DNA of 64,000 nt from Roseovarius tolerans (GTDB lineage: Bacteria; Pseudomonadota; Alphaproteobacteria; Rhodobacterales; Rhodobacteraceae). The position numbers and the translations under genes are program-made. The stretch spans positions 1 through 64,000 of the forward strand of contig NZ_FOBO01000011.1 in NCBI RefSeq assembly GCF_900109855.1. The letters run 5' to 3'. A model generated the notes under the pieces. The model did no database searches. It saw only the letters and a program-made list of their open reading frames with translations, and had not been told where the DNA came from. This document shows positions 36,569-45,391 of this stretch, piece after piece (position 1 is the stretch's first letter; every line of letters starts with the position of its first letter).

Positions 36569-36694
36569 GCGGCGAAGCCAACCCAATAATTTATTTAGAA
36601 CAAGCTGTTGGCCCCTAATCTGGGCCAGCGCATGGGAGCACGCGCCCTATCGAAACGACCACGTCTCAACATAACTTAATCAAAGGAAAATAAC

Positions 36695-37180
36695 ATGATA
36701 CGACTATCGCTCGTTGCACTGGCACTGGCTTCCGGTATCTCTCTTTCAGGAACCACAAGCGCATCCGCCGCTACAGGTGTTTGCGCCCCTATCGGTGGCG
36801 TCGCAGTCCCTAATTTCTTCGCAGAAGGTGAAGGCAATCCTATTATTATCTCCGCCACGTTGACGGGCACAGTACAAAACGCCGCGGGCAAAATCACTGG
36901 CCAGCGCGAAACAGCTACGGGCCTCGAAATGGACATGGAGCATTACTTTGGCCGTGCCGATGGCGGCGCGTTCCTGACCAAGGATCTTGGGATTTTGACA
37001 TCTGTACCGGGCAAGCCCGGACGTTTCATGCTCGAGATTACCTATGATATCCAAGAGGGTACCGGACGCGGCACGATGGAGGGTGCCAACGGTTCTTTCA
37101 GCAGCTACGGCCTCGTTGATTTGCGCGACCCGAACAACATGGAAGGCTTGGTCCGTTACAGCGGCGAAGTTTGCCAATAA
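36695..37180 (+). CDS. Secreted hypothetical beta-rich protein
   Basis: A 161-residue protein with a signal peptide (MIRLSLVALALASGISLSGTTSASA). The mature part is predicted beta-rich, glycine-rich, with cysteines at each end (GVCAPIG and EVCQ) that could pair. No family is recognised. It may bind a small molecule in the periplasm, in keeping with its neighbours. Confidence 0.65.
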   Translation: MIRLSLVALALASGISLSGTTSASAATGVCAPIGGVAVPNFFAEGEGNPIIISATLTGTVQNAAGKITGQRETATGLEMDMEHYFGRADGGAFLTKDLGILTSVPGKPGRFMLEITYDIQEGTGRGTMEGANGSFSSYGLVDLRDPNNMEGLVRYSGEVCQ

Positions 37181-37199
37181 GCCTAAGTCACGTGCTTTC

Positions 37200-37230
37200 G
37201 CCGACAAGCCGCGTGTCGCGGCTTGTCGGC
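37200..37230. terminator. Perfect 14-bp hairpin after secreted protein gene
   Basis: GCCGACAAGCCGCG-TGT-CGCGGCTTGTCGGC forms a perfect 14-bp stem 20 bases downstream of the 36695 gene. The following bases (ATCTTACTTC) are only moderately T-rich. It probably terminates the upstream unit before gloA. Confidence 0.6.
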
Positions 37231-37257
37231 ATCTTACTTCTCGCAAGGACCATTTAA

Positions 37258-37686
37258 ATGACTGAACAACCTAACCTTCCTACAAGCATTCTTTACACAA
37301 TGGTGCGTGTGGGCGATCTTGATCGCTCAATCGCTTTTTACCAAGACGCGTTGGGTATGCGCGAGATTCGGCGCGAGACATTCCCCGAAGGTCGTTTCAC
37401 CTTAGTCTTTATGGGATACGGCAACAGCCCGTCAGCGCCCACGGTTGAATTGACATGGAACTGGGACGAAACCAGCTATCAGCACGGCACCGGCTACGGT
37501 CATATCGCACTGGGAGTATCGGATATCTACGCGGCTTGCGAGCGTCTGACAGAGATGGGTGTAAGAGTCACAAGACCAGCAGGTCCGATGAAATTCGCGC
37601 CCACCGAGACTGGTGAAAAAGAAGTTATCGCGTTTCTGAACGACCCCGACGGATATAGCATTGAGCTGATCGAAACGGCTAAGTAG
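37258..37686 (+). CDS. gloA: Lactoylglutathione lyase (glyoxalase I)
   Basis: A 142-residue metalloenzyme of the vicinal-oxygen-chelate fold: MVRVGDLDRSIAFYQDALGM, PTVELTWNW, YGHIALGVSDI and FLNDPDGYSIELIE include the usual metal ligands. It converts the hemithioacetal of methylglyoxal and glutathione to S-lactoylglutathione. AAGGA precedes the ATG. The context of glutathione- and aldehyde-linked genes fits detoxification. Confidence 0.88.
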   Translation: MTEQPNLPTSILYTMVRVGDLDRSIAFYQDALGMREIRRETFPEGRFTLVFMGYGNSPSAPTVELTWNWDETSYQHGTGYGHIALGVSDIYAACERLTEMGVRVTRPAGPMKFAPTETGEKEVIAFLNDPDGYSIELIETAK

Positions 37687-37730
37687 CGCGCGAAAACAGG
37701 CGGCGTGATGCACTATGAAAGGCGCAGGTG

Positions 37731-38234
37731 ATGACCTCTCCAGACAACCGACCGGTTCAAAAAATCAAGGGCGGCTGCCTGTGTGGTGCCGTCTCGTTCG
37801 CGGTTATCAACACGTTCGAAAAACTGTTTCTGTGCAGCTGTGATCAGTGCCGCCAAATCACCGGATCGGCTTTTGCTTCCAATCTGTTCGTGAGCATCAA
37901 AGGGTTCGACTGGCTAGCGGGCACGGGCGATATCGTCAGCTACCAAGTGCCGGGGCGGGATATCTCCAAGTCGTTCTGCCGGGTCTGCGGGTCGGGCGTT
38001 CCTTGGCCAAATGGTGACGGAACAAAGATGATCGTTCCGGCTGGATCTCTGAGCGCCCCGGTTAATGTGGTCGAACGGGTAAGAATATTCGCCTCAGAGC
38101 AACCCGCGTGGGCATCTGGTCTGGAGCAGGTCTCCACACACGCGGCGTTCCCGGAGGGTCTGGGATCAGAGCCTATGAGTGCAAAACCCCTGCTAACGAA
38201 AAACAGCAACAAAACCAGATCGGAGAAATCATGA
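37731..38234 (+). CDS. GFA-family (CENP-V/GFA) zinc protein
   Basis: A 167-residue protein with the cysteine motifs of the GFA fold: KGGCLCGAVSF, CSCDQC and FCRVCGSGVP. The family includes glutathione-dependent formaldehyde-activating enzyme, though most members are uncharacterised. ATG 37731 follows an AAAGG-type site. It overlaps the next gene in an ATGA. Confidence 0.85.
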   Translation: MTSPDNRPVQKIKGGCLCGAVSFAVINTFEKLFLCSCDQCRQITGSAFASNLFVSIKGFDWLAGTGDIVSYQVPGRDISKSFCRVCGSGVPWPNGDGTKMIVPAGSLSAPVNVVERVRIFASEQPAWASGLEQVSTHAAFPEGLGSEPMSAKPLLTKNSNKTRSEKS

Positions 38235-38569
38235 TTACCTGTCACGTGACCTATAAGATTGACCCTGCGAAAGTCTCCGACTTTGAGATCTACGCAAAAG
38301 CATGGATCCCTCTGGTAAAGCGATTTGGGGGCACCCATCATGGATATTTCCTGCCACACGAAGGACCAAATGATCTGGCGTTTGCGGCATTTTCATTCCC
38401 GTCTCTGGCGGCTTATGAAACTTATCGCACAGACAGCGCTGCCGATCCGGACTGCAAGGCGGCATATGATTTTGCCGTCAGAACCAAGTGCATCCTTCGG
38501 TACGATAGACATTTCCTGCGGCCTGTTCTGGACGGAGATATATCAGGTGTTCTTGAGCCACAGGCGTAA
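38231..38569 (+). CDS. NIPSNAP-family protein
   Basis: A 112-residue ferredoxin-like (alpha-beta barrel) protein: ITCHVTYKIDPAKVSDFEIYAKAWIPLVKRFGGTHHGYFLPHEG, then AFAAFSFPSLAAYETYR. Bacterial NIPSNAP proteins are of unknown role, related to antibiotic-biosynthesis monooxygenase folds. The ATG at 38231 overlaps the GFA stop, so the two are translationally coupled. Confidence 0.8.
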   Translation: MITCHVTYKIDPAKVSDFEIYAKAWIPLVKRFGGTHHGYFLPHEGPNDLAFAAFSFPSLAAYETYRTDSAADPDCKAAYDFAVRTKCILRYDRHFLRPVLDGDISGVLEPQA

Positions 38570-38730
38570 TGCATCGTCTACCGGACACGAAGCAAGCATT
38601 CATAAATGACCATGCTGTGACTCAGCAAAGGCATACGCAAAAAGCGAATAATGACGCCGCCCCGAAAAGTGGTGCGGCTTCGATAAATCGATTCACGCAG
38701 ATTTGACAACCCATCAATGGAGTTACCAAC

Positions 38731-39300
38731 ATGTTGAACACCATAATCCGCTCTCAAAGATTTTTCACGACCGCAATTTTGTCGATTGTACTACTCAGCG
38801 GGGCCACAGTTTCCAACGCCGAAACTACTGAGGCCAAAATCGCACGCGCGATCTCTGCGGCTCCGTCGGACATCACGAACGAGGCCACGATTATGGACGT
38901 CGACGGCACAATTTTGCGCTCAGGCATAAACAGATGGGTGTGTATACCAGGTGTTGGATTGATCCCAGGCGATAAGCACCCAATGTGCAATGACCCTGTT
39001 TGGATGAAATGGATGGCGGCAATGGCGTTAGGAACTGAGTTCACAACCGATGTGATTGGTGTCGCGTATATGATGGCCGGTGACCCGTGGTTGAACGTCG
39101 ATAACCCGATGGCAACTGATCCGAACGATGGCGGTGTGTGGCGACAAGAGGGCGCACATGTCATGCTGCTTTTTCCAGACATGGACGTTCTTGCCGATCT
39201 TCCGCCTGGCCCCGTTGCTGGCGGCCCCTATGTCATGTGGGGGGGAACACCGATGGAGCACGTCATACTGCCGATCGACGCGAAAGACCTGCAAAAGTAG
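38731..39300 (+). CDS. Secreted hypothetical protein with conserved-looking core
   Basis: A 189-residue protein with a signal peptide (RFFTTAILSIVLLSGATVSNA). The mature core has a cysteine pair (WVCIPGVG, PMCNDP), many methionines and tryptophans, and ends GPYVMWGGTPMEHVILPI. I recall similar uncharacterised exported proteins but no named domain. It could bind a metal or a cofactor in the periplasm. Confidence 0.65.
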   Translation: MLNTIIRSQRFFTTAILSIVLLSGATVSNAETTEAKIARAISAAPSDITNEATIMDVDGTILRSGINRWVCIPGVGLIPGDKHPMCNDPVWMKWMAAMALGTEFTTDVIGVAYMMAGDPWLNVDNPMATDPNDGGVWRQEGAHVMLLFPDMDVLADLPPGPVAGGPYVMWGGTPMEHVILPIDAKDLQK

Positions 39301-39439
39301 GTCCTTGTGGACGGACCCTAAGATCAGCGATCTTCGGTACGATGCTCGACTTGTTTTTCGGCCATTTTGTCTATGAACTCTAGGAATGCGCAGCCAACAA
39401 TTTTTTAGATGACCCGCCTTCATATTTTGAACGCGCGGA

Positions 39440-39721
39440 CTAACCGAGAAGATGAATATCTGATCCACCCGCGTTACGGCGCAAAGCATGTACATCCTCA
39501 AGTTCCGGATCGTTGGCCCATGCGAGTGCTGCATCTTTATCTGGAAAACTTAACAAGACTGCGACATTTGGTATGTCCGGCGTGCCGTCCAGCACAGTAC
39601 AATCGCGGGCGGTGCTTTCAACTTTTCCACCATGTTTGGCCAAAGCTGGACCTGCCACATCGCGATATTGGGCTAAAGCGTCTGGATTGGTAATCGTGAG
39701 TTTTGCGTAAGCGTAGATCAT
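39440..39721 (-). CDS. DUF1330 family protein
   Basis: A 93-residue alpha-beta barrel protein (YAYAKLTITNPDALAQYRDVAGPALAKHGGK; VAVLLSFPDKDAALAWANDPE). The ATG at 39721 is chosen because AAGGAG lies six bases upstream. It is divergent from a LysR gene, which probably regulates it. Confidence 0.78.
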   Translation of the reverse strand: MIYAYAKLTITNPDALAQYRDVAGPALAKHGGKVESTARDCTVLDGTPDIPNVAVLLSFPDKDAALAWANDPELEDVHALRRNAGGSDIHLLG

Positions 39722-39798
39722 GGGTGGCTCCTTTATTTTGTACGTTGAATACATATCAATCCTGCGGCAGGTGAAAACGCGTGCAACTGCATAGACGA

Positions 39799-39814
39799 CA
39801 TGCGAAAACGCATG
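39799..39814. promoter_or_regulatory. Palindrome at LysR start
   Basis: CATGCG-AAAA-CGCATG is a perfect inverted repeat directly before the GTG at 39816, in the gap shared with the divergent DUF1330 gene. LysR regulators often bind such sites to repress their own gene. Confidence 0.45.
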
Positions 39815-39815
39815 G

Positions 39816-40688
39816 GTGAGTATTGCATGGGATGATCTTCGTACGGTAATGATGTTGGTGCGCCACCGTTCGCTGGCGGCTGCCGCCAAGGCCCTTGATG
39901 TCAATTACACGACCGTCGCGCGCCGCATTAGACGGGCAGAAACAACGTTGAACCAGCGACTTTTTGAACGCTTGCCTGATGGGTATCAGGCAACGGAAGC
40001 GGCGCAGCTGATGGCCAAACATGCGAGCCAGATGGAAGACGCAGAACACAGCCTGATGCGGCACTTGCAAGGCTCTGAAAGTGCGCTTTCGGGGCCCTTG
40101 ACGATAACAGCTCCCCAATTGCTCATTGCGAAATTTTTAGTTCCGGTGATTGATCAGTTTGCCAAAACATTTCCGCAGATTGAACTGCGTGTCTTGGCCA
40201 CGAACGATCTGCTGGATTTGACGCGGCGCGAGGCCGATCTTGCTATTCGCATAAGCCGAAGCCCTGGTGATACATTGACGGGTCTCAGATTACTGAGCCA
40301 ACATTCCGCCAGCTTTTGCAGTCCTCAGGTGGCAGAGCGCATTGCCGCTGACGCGTCGGCGGTGATCAACTGGGTTGTCTATGACAGCCATCCGGACGTG
40401 CCAAAGGGGATTTCGGATGATTTCCCAAACAACCGTGTCTACCTGCGGTTTGATGATATGGTGGCGATGGTCGGCGCAGCGCAAGCGGGTTTGGGCGTAG
40501 TAAGAATGCCGATGTTTCTTGGGCGGTGCTCTGCCGGTCTTGTGCAAGTGCCTGTGTTGCCGCCACAACCCTATGCGGATATCTGGGTCGTCGGGCATCC
40601 AGACGTCTGGCCTTCCAAAAAAGTGGAAGCCTTCCGCAAAATTCTGATCAAACGTTGCAGGGCTGATCGACAAAAGTTCATCGGTTGA
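39816..40688 (+). CDS. LysR-family transcriptional regulator 1
   Basis: A 290-residue regulator from a GTG. The winged HTH (LRTVMMLVRHRSLAAAAKALDVNYTTVARRIRRAE) is followed by the periplasmic-binding-like effector domain (GPLTITAPQLLIAKFLVPVI, TRREADLAIRIS). It is divergent from DUF1330, the likely target. The effector is unknown. Confidence 0.87.
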   Translation: MSIAWDDLRTVMMLVRHRSLAAAAKALDVNYTTVARRIRRAETTLNQRLFERLPDGYQATEAAQLMAKHASQMEDAEHSLMRHLQGSESALSGPLTITAPQLLIAKFLVPVIDQFAKTFPQIELRVLATNDLLDLTRREADLAIRISRSPGDTLTGLRLLSQHSASFCSPQVAERIAADASAVINWVVYDSHPDVPKGISDDFPNNRVYLRFDDMVAMVGAAQAGLGVVRMPMFLGRCSAGLVQVPVLPPQPYADIWVVGHPDVWPSKKVEAFRKILIKRCRADRQKFIG

Positions 40689-40934
40689 TTTTAGACTAGC
40701 GGAGATTTTGGGGCGGTCATGGAAAATAGTACGCCTTCATTTCGTCGCCAGATTTGGAACCAATCTAACGAATCCTCTGCGATGCAGGTAAAGTCCTTTT
40801 TGGTAGGTTGAATGTCGAAGTTATTATTACCAGCCTCGAGGAAATAATCACCCATGCCGAGAATGAGAGCTTTCTATTCGCCGTGAACAGATGCTCGCAT
40901 GCGGGCCAAGTGATTATCCCACCCCTTATTGGTC

Positions 40935-41819
40935 TTACCCAATGCCTTCTGCCAGCAGATCAAAAACCAAGCGGATGCGCAGATTTGTTCTGAGTTCGCG
41001 GTGCGCCACCAGCCATGTTTCAATACTGATGGGTTCAAACCCCGGAAATGGGTTTTCGAGTTCTGGATAAGCCGCGCCCATCTCGATCGGAAAAATGCCA
41101 ATCCCAAAGCCCTGCCGGACAAGTTCGAGCGCTACCGTGGTACTCGACGTCGAGAAATTGAAATTGGCTGTCGTCAGGTTCAGCCCGCGTGACGCCATCA
41201 ATCCAAGCCGTAGCGCAGGTTCGTCAAAACCCACAAACTTTAACTTCTCCAGATCAGTGAGCGTCTTGGGGCGTCCAACTTCGTCGAGATACTGCTTTGA
41301 CGCAAACAGATGCGCAGTTGTTCCCTTTAACCGCTTTGCAAATAGGGCCTCGTCTTTGGGTCGACTATGACGGATCGCGATATCAGCTTCTCGCCGTCGC
41401 AGATCGCTCAACTCATTTGACGCGATAATCTCGATCTGAAGATCCGGCGCGGTTTTGCGCAAGTTCTTTAAGACAGGTGGCAAAAAATATGTCGCCATCA
41501 GATTTGTAGCAGAGATCAACACGTGTCCGGTCACCGCTTCGGATTGGCCCGTCGCGGCAACGGATATGTTGTTCGCCGCATCGCCCATCATCCGAAAATA
41601 CGCAAGCAATTCTATGCCTGATTGTGTCAGCAAAAGCGCGCGCGATGTCCGTTCAAAAAGTGTCACGCCAAGCGCCTCTTCAAGGCCCGCGACCTGTCGG
41701 CTCAGCGTTGGCTGCGTAAGCCCAAGTGCGCGTGCAGCCGCGGATAGCGACCCTTCCTCAGCGGTGACGAGAAACGCCCGTGCTTGATTCCAATCGAAGG
41801 CTGATCGTCTCCACTCCAT
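40935..41819 (-). CDS. LysR-family transcriptional regulator 2
   Basis: A 294-residue regulator: HTH FLVTAEEGSLSAAARALGLTQPTLSRQVAGLEEALGVTLFERT, then effector domain with RRREADIAIRHSRP. The ATG at 41819 is preferred to 41840, as it gives the usual short lead before the HTH. It is divergent from the methyltransferase gene. The 246 bases between the two LysR genes hold no gene I can support. Confidence 0.86.
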   Translation of the reverse strand: MEWRRSAFDWNQARAFLVTAEEGSLSAAARALGLTQPTLSRQVAGLEEALGVTLFERTSRALLLTQSGIELLAYFRMMGDAANNISVAATGQSEAVTGHVLISATNLMATYFLPPVLKNLRKTAPDLQIEIIASNELSDLRRREADIAIRHSRPKDEALFAKRLKGTTAHLFASKQYLDEVGRPKTLTDLEKLKFVGFDEPALRLGLMASRGLNLTTANFNFSTSSTTVALELVRQGFGIGIFPIEMGAAYPELENPFPGFEPISIETWLVAHRELRTNLRIRLVFDLLAEGIG

Positions 41820-41835
41820 TATTTTTGTATACCAC

Positions 41836-41865
41836 ACCAAGATAGTTACGCAATTTCGTATTGGT
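41836..41865. promoter_or_regulatory. Nested inverted repeat, LysR operator candidate
   Basis: ACCAA (41836-41840) and TTGGT (41861-41865) flank TACG-CAATTT-CGTA (41847-41860). The block lies between the LysR gene and the divergent methyltransferase gene, the normal place for a LysR site. Confidence 0.4.
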
Positions 41866-41915
41866 AAGCTGCGGTCTATAAATGGTTATCGACCAACTTT
41901 AAGCAGGCAAAAAAG

Positions 41916-42689
41916 ATGACGCAGCTCGACACCAAAAGCCTTTTTCTATCGAATACCCCCGCGATGGAACAGGCAATTCCTATGGCAACGCGTCGCATCG
42001 GCTCTTGGGAAGTTCGCATTAGCAGGCATCCGCTTTCTACGACGGACCTTACCAGGAGATATGATGCAATGTCGGGCCGTTGGGAACGCACCGCACGTCG
42101 GTTCCAACTGACTGCTGCGTATCAACAGCCGCTTATGATATCTCAGATCGCGAAGGGTCTTACGCAAGTTGGACCAAAGCCACGTATCCTTGATTGCGGC
42201 ATCGGAAACGGCAGCCTGTCGATTGCACTCCACGGAATTCTGGAAAATCAGGTTGATTACCATGGAATTGATACCTCTGCTGATATGATTGTGCAGGCCA
42301 GCACGATGATGCGGCACGCAGGGCTACGCCCTCAACTTCAGCAAGCGGATGTATTGTCGTTGCCCTATGACGATCAGTCATTCGACGTGGTCATGGCCGC
42401 GCATGTCCTCGAGCATCTGTCAGCCCCAAAACGCGCACTCAAAGAGATGATCCGTGTACTTAAGCCAGGCGGAATGATTTTCGTATGCATGACACGCCCC
42501 TCGATTTTCGGAGGCTTTGTCCAGCTGAAGTGGCGAACATGGGCGATCACTGAACAACAAGGAATTGCTTGGTTGCAGGATTGCGACCTCGCCGACATTG
42601 GATGCCAACCTGTTCACTTCACGTCCTGTGCCGGTACCGCAAGCACGGCATTTTGGGCGCGACGCACCACGTTACCAGACGCTCAGTGA
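41916..42689 (+). CDS. Class I SAM-dependent methyltransferase
   Basis: A 257-residue protein with motif I ILDCGIGNGSLS, a following acidic residue in YHGIDTS, and FDVVMAAHVLEHL plus LKPGGMIFVCM, all typical of UbiE/Methyltransf_11 enzymes. The substrate is a small molecule, unknown. It starts a three-gene unit with two membrane proteins. Confidence 0.83.
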   Translation: MTQLDTKSLFLSNTPAMEQAIPMATRRIGSWEVRISRHPLSTTDLTRRYDAMSGRWERTARRFQLTAAYQQPLMISQIAKGLTQVGPKPRILDCGIGNGSLSIALHGILENQVDYHGIDTSADMIVQASTMMRHAGLRPQLQQADVLSLPYDDQSFDVVMAAHVLEHLSAPKRALKEMIRVLKPGGMIFVCMTRPSIFGGFVQLKWRTWAITEQQGIAWLQDCDLADIGCQPVHFTSCAGTASTAFWARRTTLPDAQ

Positions 42690-42699
42690 AAGGTTCCCT

Positions 42700-43401
42700 A
42701 TGATACGTTTGCAAAAATCTGAGTGGGCATTCTTTGGTCTCATCTTTGTCTATTCGTTTATACCCTCCTTTGGTGGATTGATTCGGGTTCTTGAGCTCGC
42801 AGGTGGGCCACAAATCGCACCAATGAACCCACGGGCGTTATTGGCTCCTACACCCATCATTCTCCACATCCTGAGCAGTTTTCTATTTTGCGTCGTCGGT
42901 GCGCTTCAGTTCTTGCCAAGCATCCGACACCAGCGTCCGGCCGCGCATCGGGTGATCGGGCGGGTGATCGCAATGGCTGGGTGTGTTGCGGCTCTCAGTG
43001 GTTTGTGGATGACGCACTTCTATGTATTTACCGAGGCGCTTCAAGGTGCCTCGCTTTACTGGGTGCGGATCGTTCTGGGCACGTCGATGCTTGCGCTGAT
43101 CATCTGGGCAGTGATCGCTATCAGGTCTCGCAACATCTATCGACATAGCGCATCAATGGTGCGGGCCTACGCCATTGGGCAAGGTGCAGCGACCCAAACC
43201 GTCATCGGCATCACTTGGATCATTGCTACGGGTTCCGAGGCGATGGGCCCTCTGCGCGACGGACTTATGATCTTTGCTTGGGTGCTTAATCTGCTTGGCG
43301 CAGAAATCTTGATCCGCTCAATGTTGAGACCCGCAAAGCGACCGCAGAAGAAACGATCACTGATCGCTGTACGCCCTTCGACACCAAGAGAAGAGACTTG
43401 A
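42700..43401 (+). CDS. DUF2306 membrane protein
   Basis: A 233-residue integral membrane protein with about six hydrophobic segments. HILSSFLFCVVGALQFLP, HRVIGRVIAMAG and the conserved His/Arg pattern fit DUF2306 proteins, possibly haem- or quinone-linked. The ATG at 42700 lies ten bases past the methyltransferase stop. Confidence 0.75.
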   Translation: MIRLQKSEWAFFGLIFVYSFIPSFGGLIRVLELAGGPQIAPMNPRALLAPTPIILHILSSFLFCVVGALQFLPSIRHQRPAAHRVIGRVIAMAGCVAALSGLWMTHFYVFTEALQGASLYWVRIVLGTSMLALIIWAVIAIRSRNIYRHSASMVRAYAIGQGAATQTVIGITWIIATGSEAMGPLRDGLMIFAWVLNLLGAEILIRSMLRPAKRPQKKRSLIAVRPSTPREET

Positions 43402-43405
43402 AATA

Positions 43406-43834
43406 ATGTACCAAAATGGGAATCCCCGTATCCTTTTGTCGATCCTTTGGGTCTTCGTTATCCTGAATTTTTTTGCGCGCGACATTCACGAGTTGATCCG
43501 CCCCGGTATGCTGGAACAGATGATGTCTGGCACAATTGACGGCGTAGTCGTGACAGAAATGTTGATGCTGTTAGGCTGGATCATGATAGAGATCCCGATC
43601 TTGATGACCGTCCTTGCGTTGCTTCTGCCACGTGGATTCAATCGATGGGCGAACATCGTGGTGGGCTTTTTGACGGCCGCCATGATCGTTGCGATGAATC
43701 TCCAACCTGACCACGACAACGTCTTTTTCATGAGTATTCAGTTGATCGCTATAATTGCCATTGTTGGGATAGCATCGCAGTTGCAAGCCCCAGAGCAGAT
43801 AGATGCAACAACATCGCAATCAACCGGCGTCTGA
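43406..43834 (+). CDS. DUF6326-like membrane protein
   Basis: A 142-residue protein with four hydrophobic segments. ILWVFVILNFFARDIHELIRPGMLEQMMSG is the typical start of DUF6326 proteins, which are of unknown role. It starts four bases after the DUF2306 stop, so the two are co-translated. Confidence 0.72.
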   Translation: MYQNGNPRILLSILWVFVILNFFARDIHELIRPGMLEQMMSGTIDGVVVTEMLMLLGWIMIEIPILMTVLALLLPRGFNRWANIVVGFLTAAMIVAMNLQPDHDNVFFMSIQLIAIIAIVGIASQLQAPEQIDATTSQSTGV

Positions 43835-44080
43835 CCGCTTGGTCCAACATCGGGACTAAACACCGATAGCCGCCGTGCTTATGAGAATTTAGTTTCGCTT
43901 GGCTGTAAGAACATACCCAGCATGGCCTCTACGCGATGGCTGTTCAGCTGATTGCGCATTGGATTGCATAACTCTTCCATTGAAATTGGAGTGAGCTGGC
44001 GAAGCCAATAAGCTCCGCCAGTCACAAATTACGAAGTTGGATTTATCATCGTTTGCGAAGGAAGTTTGTACTTCACCAGC

Positions 44081-44797
44081 TTAGCGCAAGACGTACGAAA
44101 TCACTTTGGCTTCTACTTCGGATGACGCATTTGTTAACGAGGCATTCGAGCCGGATGACGGCATAGCAAAGGTCTCCCCAGTCACAAGGTGTTGTGATGT
44201 GGTTTCATCGATTTGAACATCGATGACTCCTTGCGCAACCAGAAAAATTGTCGGGTCAGAGTTTTCTAAAGTTACAGTTTGCCCACTTTCCAGCTCGGTC
44301 TCGTAAACGTCCACATGATCGATAGTTTTACCTCCAATATCGACCGTTGGAAGGCCGGATCTATCAATGGGTCGTCTGGGTTGCTCTTCAAGTACAAAAA
44401 ATGGTTCCCCGGTTTGCTCTAGGCTGAAGTCATAAAATAACGCTGTTTCAGTGGCAGAAGCATTATCAAATCGTAAAATGCGAGGCCCTGCAGGCTCATA
44501 GAATGCATCGCCTTCGCGCAGAACGACTGGTTTTCCTCCTTCGGCTTGATAGACTATAGAGCCTTTTGCTACGTAGCCAACGGCGGGCGCAACGTGGGTA
44601 TGAATGGGAGCGATCTGGCCAGGCAAAAACCGGAAAGCCCCAATTTCAACCTGAGCCACATCACGTGGCAAAAAATTCGCCGTCATCAGTTTAACAAAAT
44701 TCGCCTCTTCTGCTTTTGCCGCGCCCGCAAAATTTGTCGCGGCTAGGGCCAACGCTGCAATGGCGAAGACCCTTGAGATGTTTGAGTTCAAAGTCAT
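44081..44797 (-). CDS. Secreted double-cupin protein
   Basis: A 238-residue protein with a signal peptide (VFAIAALALAATNFAGAAKA). The first cupin half shows PIHTHVAPAVGYVAKGSIVYQAEGG and an EPAGP segment; a second barrel follows (ETELESGQTVTLENSDPTIFLV). The metal and substrate are unknown; it may be an antioxidant- or dioxygenase-type cupin. The 246 bases downstream hold only a weak CTGGCG/CGCCAG stem. Confidence 0.75.
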   Translation of the reverse strand: MTLNSNISRVFAIAALALAATNFAGAAKAEEANFVKLMTANFLPRDVAQVEIGAFRFLPGQIAPIHTHVAPAVGYVAKGSIVYQAEGGKPVVLREGDAFYEPAGPRILRFDNASATETALFYDFSLEQTGEPFFVLEEQPRRPIDRSGLPTVDIGGKTIDHVDVYETELESGQTVTLENSDPTIFLVAQGVIDVQIDETTSQHLVTGETFAMPSSGSNASLTNASSEVEAKVISYVLR

Positions 44798-44884
44798 ATC
44801 TGATATCCTTTTACGATCGGTGTGGAGATTCCGTCCACGCGTCGTTTTGTGTGTTGTTAACTGTATTGAAGTTGACGGACTATG

Positions 44885-45301
44885 TTATCCAGCGGACACA
44901 GCGTCACCGATTTCGGCGTTGGTCAGGGGGCTACCGTTGATATTCCATGTACCATCAACCGCATGAACGCCGTTCGCCCAGATGTGATCCTTCGCGAGTG
45001 TGCCATTCGATAGATCATGAAGAATTTGTACCGCTTCCCCAAAAAACGACATCTGCACGGAGCGGTCCGCCAAGGCAAACGATGGGGTTTTGGTTTCAAC
45101 CCAAGCCCCCTTAACTAGCTTACCACCGGCAAAGGTGTGACCCTCAGGTAGCATAGCGACGTGCGCGGTTACGTTTGGGGTCATCACAGTGTTCCCGCTC
45201 ATGCCGTGATGTTTGAGGAATGATTCCGTAATTTTGGCGATGGCGACGGCTTCTTGTCCTTCGGGAAGTACCCCCTCAGTCAGCGTCAGAGTGATTGGCA
45301 T
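44885..45301 (-). CDS. Second tautomerase-family protein
   Basis: A 138-residue protein whose initiator is followed by proline (MPITLTLTEGVLPEG), as in tautomerases with a catalytic N-terminal proline. The ATG at 45301 has AGGAG just upstream. It is divergent from an HxlR regulator, with a strong inverted repeat between. It differs clearly from the tautomerase at 36137, so it is not a recent duplicate. Confidence 0.7.
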   Translation of the reverse strand: MPITLTLTEGVLPEGQEAVAIAKITESFLKHHGMSGNTVMTPNVTAHVAMLPEGHTFAGGKLVKGAWVETKTPSFALADRSVQMSFFGEAVQILHDLSNGTLAKDHIWANGVHAVDGTWNINGSPLTNAEIGDAVSAG

Positions 45302-45316
45302 TTGATTTCTCCTTTT

Positions 45317-45372
45317 AACTTGCAAAATGCAATACGTATGTCGATAGCTACAGGTATTGCATTTTGCAAGTT
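45317..45372. promoter_or_regulatory. Perfect 19-bp inverted repeat, HxlR operator
   Basis: Arms 45317-45335 and 45354-45372 are perfect complements separated by 18 bases. Each arm is itself palindromic around TTGCA-N3-TGCAA. The repeat fills the gap between the divergent tautomerase and HxlR genes, 16 bases from the tautomerase ATG. Two dimer sites 37 bases apart suggest cooperative repression of both genes. Confidence 0.75.
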
Positions 45373-45391
45373 ATTTGTTTAAAAAGGTGAG

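Noticed and set aside
36609..36627. TGGCCC/GGGCCA stem after the tautomerase gene as a terminator
   Set aside because: Short stem and no T-run, so it cannot be told from chance.
40808..40993. 61-codon frame between the two LysR genes
   Set aside because: Antisense to the end of the second LysR gene, no ribosome site, no conserved-looking sequence.
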